Origin: an uncultured Methylopila sp.
Lineage (GTDB): Bacteria > Pseudomonadota > Alphaproteobacteria > Rhizobiales > Methylopilaceae
Reading direction: 5' to 3'
DNA length: 64,000 bases
Assembly (NCBI GenBank): GCA_902168115.1
Contig: CABHPB010000042.1
Span: 1 to 64,000 of the forward strand
The notes under the pieces were generated by a model that had not been told where the DNA came from, did not search any database, and saw only the letters and a program-made list of their open reading frames with translations. The position numbers and the translations under genes were made by a program. Shown one piece after another: positions 60,499-64,000 of this stretch (its first letter is position 1; the number at the start of each line of letters is the position of its first letter).

Positions 60499-62324
60499 CC
60501 GACCAATCCCACCCGATCGGCAGGACCGCGATGGGAGACGGCTTCTGGTCGCGGGCCGGGCGCACGCTCTGCCCCGTCTGGCTCGGCGCGACAACGCCGT
60601 CCACCGTCAAGGCGGACGTCATCGCCGGCCTGACGAGCGCGACGGTGGTGCTGCCACAGGCGGTCGCCTTCGCGGCGATCGCGGGCCTGCCGCCCCAGTA
60701 CGGGTTCTACACCGCGATCGTGGTGCCGATCATCGCCGGGCTCTGGGGTTCGTCATGGGTCATGGTGTCGGGCCCGACCCTCGTGATCTCGGCGCTCGTC
60801 GCGAGCACCGTGCAGCCACACGCGCAGTCGCTCACGCACGACTACATCGCCCAGGCGATATTCCTGACCTTTTTCGTGGGCATGCTGCAGTGCCTCTTCG
60901 GGGCGCTGAGGCTCGGCCGCTTCGTGAACTTCATCTCGCATTCCGTCATGGTCGGCTTCACCGCGGCCGCCGCCGTGCTGATCGCGGTCAGCCAGATCAA
61001 GGACGCGTTCGGCATCGTGGCCAAGCGCGGCCATAGCGTCTTCGAGCAGGTGGCGAACCTCGTGGCGGGCGCAGGGACCGCGAACCTCGCGGCCTTCGGG
61101 ATCGCGGCCGCCACCCTCATGACGCTCCTGGCCATCCGGCTCCTCGCGCCGAAGCTGCCCGCCTTCGTCATCGCGCTCGCGGTCGGGGCCGGCGTCGGCG
61201 CCTTCATCGACGCCGAACTGCTCGGCGTGCGCATGGTCGGCGCGCTGCCGTCGATCGCGCCGCTGCCGGCGTTCCCGGAGATCTCGTTCGACTACTTCAG
61301 CAGGCTGTCGGAAGGGGCGTTCGCGATCGCCCTGCTCGGCCTCGTCGAGGCGATCTCGATCGGGCGGGCTTTCGCCCTCAAGCAGAACCGGCCCTTCGAC
61401 GCCAACCGCGAGATCGTGGCCCAGGGCATGTCGAACGTGGTGGGCGGCGTCTTCCAGTGCTACCCCGCGTCCGGCTCGTTCACGCGCAGCGGCGTCAACT
61501 ACGAGGCCGGGGCCGCCACGCCGCTCTCGGCCATCCTGTCTTCGGCCTTCCTGGTCGCCATTCTGCTCGTGGTCGCGCCGTGGTTCGGCGAGGTCCCGAT
61601 CCCCGCGGTCGCGGCCGTCATCCTCTACGTCGCCTACCGCCTGGTCGACATCGCGGCCATCCGGCACATCGTTTCGACGAGCCGGAGCGAGGCGATCATC
61701 ACGGTCGTGACATTCGTCGCGGGCCTGTTCGTCAATCTCGAATTCGCCGTCTATGGCGGCGTGATCGTCTCGCTGCTGATCTTCCTGTCGCGCAGCGCCA
61801 AGCCCAGCCTGTCGATCTCCGCTCCTGACGGAAGCAAACCCCATCGTCCGTTCCGGAACGCCCTCGTCTACGACCTCGATGAGTGTCCGCAGGCCGCCTT
61901 CGTGAGGCTCGACGGCGCCCTCTATTTCGGCTCCGTCGACTATCTCGAGCGCGAACTGGAGCGGCTCGGCTGGGAGCGCCCGAGGCAGCGCAAGCTGGTG
62001 CTCATCCTGCGCGGCGTGGGCGACATCGACATGCCGGGCGCCGAGCTCATCATCGCCGAAGCCAAGCGACGGCGCGCTCGCGGCGGCGACCTCTATCTCG
62101 TCGCCAGGTTCCGCCCGCTGCTGAAGACGCTCGAGCGCTTCCACGTCCTCGAGGTGCTCGGCCCGAACAACGTCTTCGAGACCAAGGAGGAGGCCATCTC
62201 CCGGATCACGGCGACCCTGGATCAGGAGATCTGCTCCACGTGCCAGTCGCGGATCTTTCGGGAGTGTCCGCGGGCGACGCCCGAACAACCGGCAAGCGGC
62301 GTCTTCGCCCCGTTTCAAAGTTGA
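60495..62324 (+). CDS. SulP family anion transporter coupled to soeABC
   Basis: 609 residues from the GTG that overlaps the soeC stop (GTGA); ATG 60531 is an alternative. Membrane domain (LTSATVVLPQAVAFAAIAGLPPQYGFYTAIVVPIIAGL, ISIGRAFALKQNRPFDANREIVAQGMSNVVGG) and STAS domain (FVRLDGALYFGSVDYLE). The C-terminal Cys cluster C580-x2-C583 with IFREC591 is the same as in the SulP at 34589. Coupling to a sulfite-oxidising enzyme suggests export of product sulfate. Confidence 0.92.
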   Translation: MTDQSHPIGRTAMGDGFWSRAGRTLCPVWLGATTPSTVKADVIAGLTSATVVLPQAVAFAAIAGLPPQYGFYTAIVVPIIAGLWGSSWVMVSGPTLVISALVASTVQPHAQSLTHDYIAQAIFLTFFVGMLQCLFGALRLGRFVNFISHSVMVGFTAAAAVLIAVSQIKDAFGIVAKRGHSVFEQVANLVAGAGTANLAAFGIAAATLMTLLAIRLLAPKLPAFVIALAVGAGVGAFIDAELLGVRMVGALPSIAPLPAFPEISFDYFSRLSEGAFAIALLGLVEAISIGRAFALKQNRPFDANREIVAQGMSNVVGGVFQCYPASGSFTRSGVNYEAGAATPLSAILSSAFLVAILLVVAPWFGEVPIPAVAAVILYVAYRLVDIAAIRHIVSTSRSEAIITVVTFVAGLFVNLEFAVYGGVIVSLLIFLSRSAKPSLSISAPDGSKPHRPFRNALVYDLDECPQAAFVRLDGALYFGSVDYLERELERLGWERPRQRKLVLILRGVGDIDMPGAELIIAEAKRRRARGGDLYLVARFRPLLKTLERFHVLEVLGPNNVFETKEEAISRITATLDQEICSTCQSRIFRECPRATPEQPASGVFAPFQS

Positions 62325-62339
62325 GGCGAGCAGGCCGGC

Positions 62340-63230
62340 GTGTCTGACGCCAAGCCGCCACGCTGGACCCTGCAGTCCTTTGCGTTTCCCGCCTTGCTGC
62401 TCGGGGGCGTCTCGGTCGGTTGCGCGCCGATACTGGTCCGGCTGTCTGAATCCGGGCCGGCGGCGACGGCGTTCTGGCGCGTCGCGCTGGCTCTCGCGCC
62501 GCTCGCCCTCATCGCCGCCTTCGCGTCCAGCCGCACCAGCGCATCCGCGACGCCGCGGACCGTCGCAGAGTGGCTGACGGTTTCCGCTCCGGGCGCCTTC
62601 CTCGGCGTCGAGCTCGTCGTCTGGCACATCTCGCTTCACATGACGTCGGTCGCCAACGCGAGCCTTCTCGTCAACCTGACGCCGATCTTCGCCGCCCTTT
62701 TCGGCTGGGCGATCTTCCGACGGCCTGTCGGGCGCGTGTTCGCGGCGGGCGCCGCGATCTCCGTCGCCGGAGTGACGCTGCTTACGACTGGAGGTTCGGC
62801 GGCGGGAGGCGGACGGCTTGCTGGCGACGCGATCGCGTTGTCGGCGGCCGCGATCTACGCCGGATATTTCCTGACGCTCGGATATGCGCGCCGGCGGTTT
62901 TCGACCGCATCCGTGATGTTTGCGAGCGCGGCGTCGGCCGCCGTGGTCACGCTGCCCCTGGCATTGGCGGAAGGCGCCTTTACGCCGGATACCGCCGCCG
63001 GCTGGGCGGCGCTGATCGCGCTGGCCTGGATCGTACAGGCGTGCGGTCAGGGGCTGGTGACGTTCGCGATCGCGTGGCTCTCGCCCACGCTGTCGTCCCT
63101 GACCATGCTGATCCAGCCGTTCGTGGCGGGCGCGCTGGCGTGGGCGCTGTTCGGAGAGAGCCTGACGGCCGTCCAGATCGCCGGCGGCCTGGTCGTCGTC
63201 GCAGGGATCATGGTCGCGCGGCGCGGATGA
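62340..63230 (+). CDS. DMT superfamily (EamA) transporter
   Basis: 296-residue ten-helix permease starting at a GTG; two EamA repeats (PALLLGGVSVGCAPILVRLSESGPAATAFWRV; ALSAAAIYAGYFLTLGYAR). It follows the SulP gene by 15 bases and may close the soe operon. Substrate unknown; it ends convergent with the cytochrome gene. Confidence 0.88.
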   Translation: MSDAKPPRWTLQSFAFPALLLGGVSVGCAPILVRLSESGPAATAFWRVALALAPLALIAAFASSRTSASATPRTVAEWLTVSAPGAFLGVELVVWHISLHMTSVANASLLVNLTPIFAALFGWAIFRRPVGRVFAAGAAISVAGVTLLTTGGSAAGGGRLAGDAIALSAAAIYAGYFLTLGYARRRFSTASVMFASAASAAVVTLPLALAEGAFTPDTAAGWAALIALAWIVQACGQGLVTFAIAWLSPTLSSLTMLIQPFVAGALAWALFGESLTAVQIAGGLVVVAGIMVARRG

Positions 63231-63251
63231 CGCCGCGCGACCATGCAGCCG

Positions 63252-63884
63252 TCACTTCGGCGCGGCGGCAGGCTTGGCCGCGTCCGCGACGGTCCCGATC
63301 GGCTTGCAGTCGCTCATGCAGCGTTCGGCGTGCGTGTCAGGCCGATTGTCGGTGACGAAGGCGCCGCGGTTCGGCATCTCGATCCTGGCCATCGTCTGGG
63401 CGTTCATCTTGAAATCGTCGGGCACCAGGCCGTTCAGATTGTAGATGTAGGCCGCGACCGCATAGACCTCGTCGCTGGTCAGCGACTGCGGCGCGTCCAG
63501 CGGCATGGCGCGCCGGACATAGTCAAACAGGATCGGCGCGTAGGGGTACATGCTGCCCGGCGTCAGAACCCGCGGGCTCTTGGTCATGCTGCCGATGCCG
63601 CCGACCATGGCGCCGAACATCGGGCCGCCCGCCGCCTTCTCGCCGTGGCAGGCCACGCACTTCTGTTCGTAGACCAGCTTCCCGGCCGGGACCGTGCCTT
63701 CGCCGGCAGGCAGATTTCCGCCGTCGGGCGTGTGGATGTCGATGTTCCACAACACAAGGTCCGCGTCGGCGACCGGCTTGCCGTAACCGACTTCGGGCCT
63801 CTCGCCGTAGCCCGCCGCGCCGGCGGAGACGACGCCGGCCAGCAGGGCCGCCGCGACAACTCCTGTGAGATCAAGCGATCGCAT
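63252..63884 (-). CDS. Cytochrome c subunit of a SoxCD/SorAB-like sulfite dehydrogenase
   Basis: 210-residue secreted cytochrome: signal at residues 1-25, heme motif C76-V-A-C79-H80, likely Met ligand in IEMPNRGAF near residue 165, and a late disulfide-like pair CMSDC. The MPNR-type segment occurs in sulfite dehydrogenase cytochromes (SoxD, SorB). Its ATG overlaps the stop of the upstream molybdopterin gene by 14 bases, so the two are coupled. Electrons go to cytochrome oxidase rather than quinone. Confidence 0.85.
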   Translation of the reverse strand: MRSLDLTGVVAAALLAGVVSAGAAGYGERPEVGYGKPVADADLVLWNIDIHTPDGGNLPAGEGTVPAGKLVYEQKCVACHGEKAAGGPMFGAMVGGIGSMTKSPRVLTPGSMYPYAPILFDYVRRAMPLDAPQSLTSDEVYAVAAYIYNLNGLVPDDFKMNAQTMARIEMPNRGAFVTDNRPDTHAERCMSDCKPIGTVADAAKPAAAPK

Positions 63885-64000
63885 TGGTGACCTCTCCGCT
63901 CTGAGCGACGGACCACGGGAAGATGCCGTTGTGGTGCTGGACGAAGCCGGTAATCTCCCGGACCCGCGCGATATCCTCGACGGTCGGCTGGACGTATCCG
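63871..64000 (-). CDS. Sulfite dehydrogenase catalytic (SoxC/SorA-type) subunit, C-terminal end only
   Basis: The last 42 residues of a gene entering from beyond 64000: GYVQPTVEDIARVREITG, FVQHHNGIFPWSVAQSGEVTN and AIA before the stop. The pattern QPT...HHNGI/W-V...G-V-N is that of the C-terminal dimerisation domain of the SoxC/SorA (sulfite oxidase) family. Overlaps the cytochrome gene by 14 bases. Subfamily cannot be told from so little. Confidence 0.7.
   Translation of the reverse strand, partial: GYVQPTVEDIARVREITGFVQHHNGIFPWSVAQSGEVTNAIA

Overview
This is a GC-rich window that codes densely on both strands. It looks like chromosomal DNA of an alphaproteobacterial methylotroph of the Hyphomicrobiales (Methylopila/Hansschlegelia/Methylobacterium-like). 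The evidence is the Irr-type Fur regulator, a near-complete methanesulfonate monooxygenase system of methylotroph type, and the gene style: many ATGA/GTGA overlaps and divergent LysR-target pairs. The genus is an inference. I found no tRNA, rRNA, CRISPR array, insertion sequence or phage gene.

Layout. 1-6.8 kb: a periplasmic molybdenum hydroxylase (iorA/iorB type, iorB cut by the window edge) with an SDR and a divergent GlxA/AraC regulator, then a LysR regulator divergent from an SDR/tautomerase/DoxX operon. 6.9-15.4 kb: a nitrile/amide island. An amiC-amiR-acetamidase unit on the minus strand faces a plus-strand cobalt nitrile hydratase operon (beta, alpha, accessory protein, DUF1097 protein, CbtB, CbtA, two further proteins). 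Both transcripts start with a leader that has hexaloop hairpins running into an intrinsic terminator, the architecture expected for antitermination by the ANTAR protein AmiR.

15.5-32 kb: two LysR-controlled catabolic units built on two-component flavin monooxygenases. One has MFS transporter, LLM oxygenase, two flavin reductases, CoA transferase, enoyl-CoA hydratase and DMT transporter. The other has a branched-chain-type ABC transporter, an AhpD-like protein, an NtaA-type oxygenase and its reductase. Each unit has its own repeated operator sequence upstream of the regulator and of distant target genes, which defines the regulon from the sequence alone. 31.9-42.5 kb: transport genes, with a YeiH-type permease, SulP, MFS and TauE/SafE permeases, two more divergent LysR genes, an amidohydrolase and an unrecognised 249-residue protein.

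42.6-64 kb: an organosulfonate-to-sulfate island. irr and msmDCBA (methanesulfonate monooxygenase, with the diagnostic 26-residue Rieske spacing) are divergent from an ABC importer with two permeases and two ATPases. These are followed by a Gld-like ABC system, soeABC (quinone-linked sulfite dehydrogenase) translationally coupled to a SulP anion transporter, a DMT exporter, and the start of a SoxCD/SorAB-like cytochrome-linked sulfite dehydrogenase. In combination: methanesulfonate is imported, split to formaldehyde and sulfite, sulfite is oxidised by one or two enzymes, and sulfate or sulfite is expelled by SulP/TauE-type carriers.
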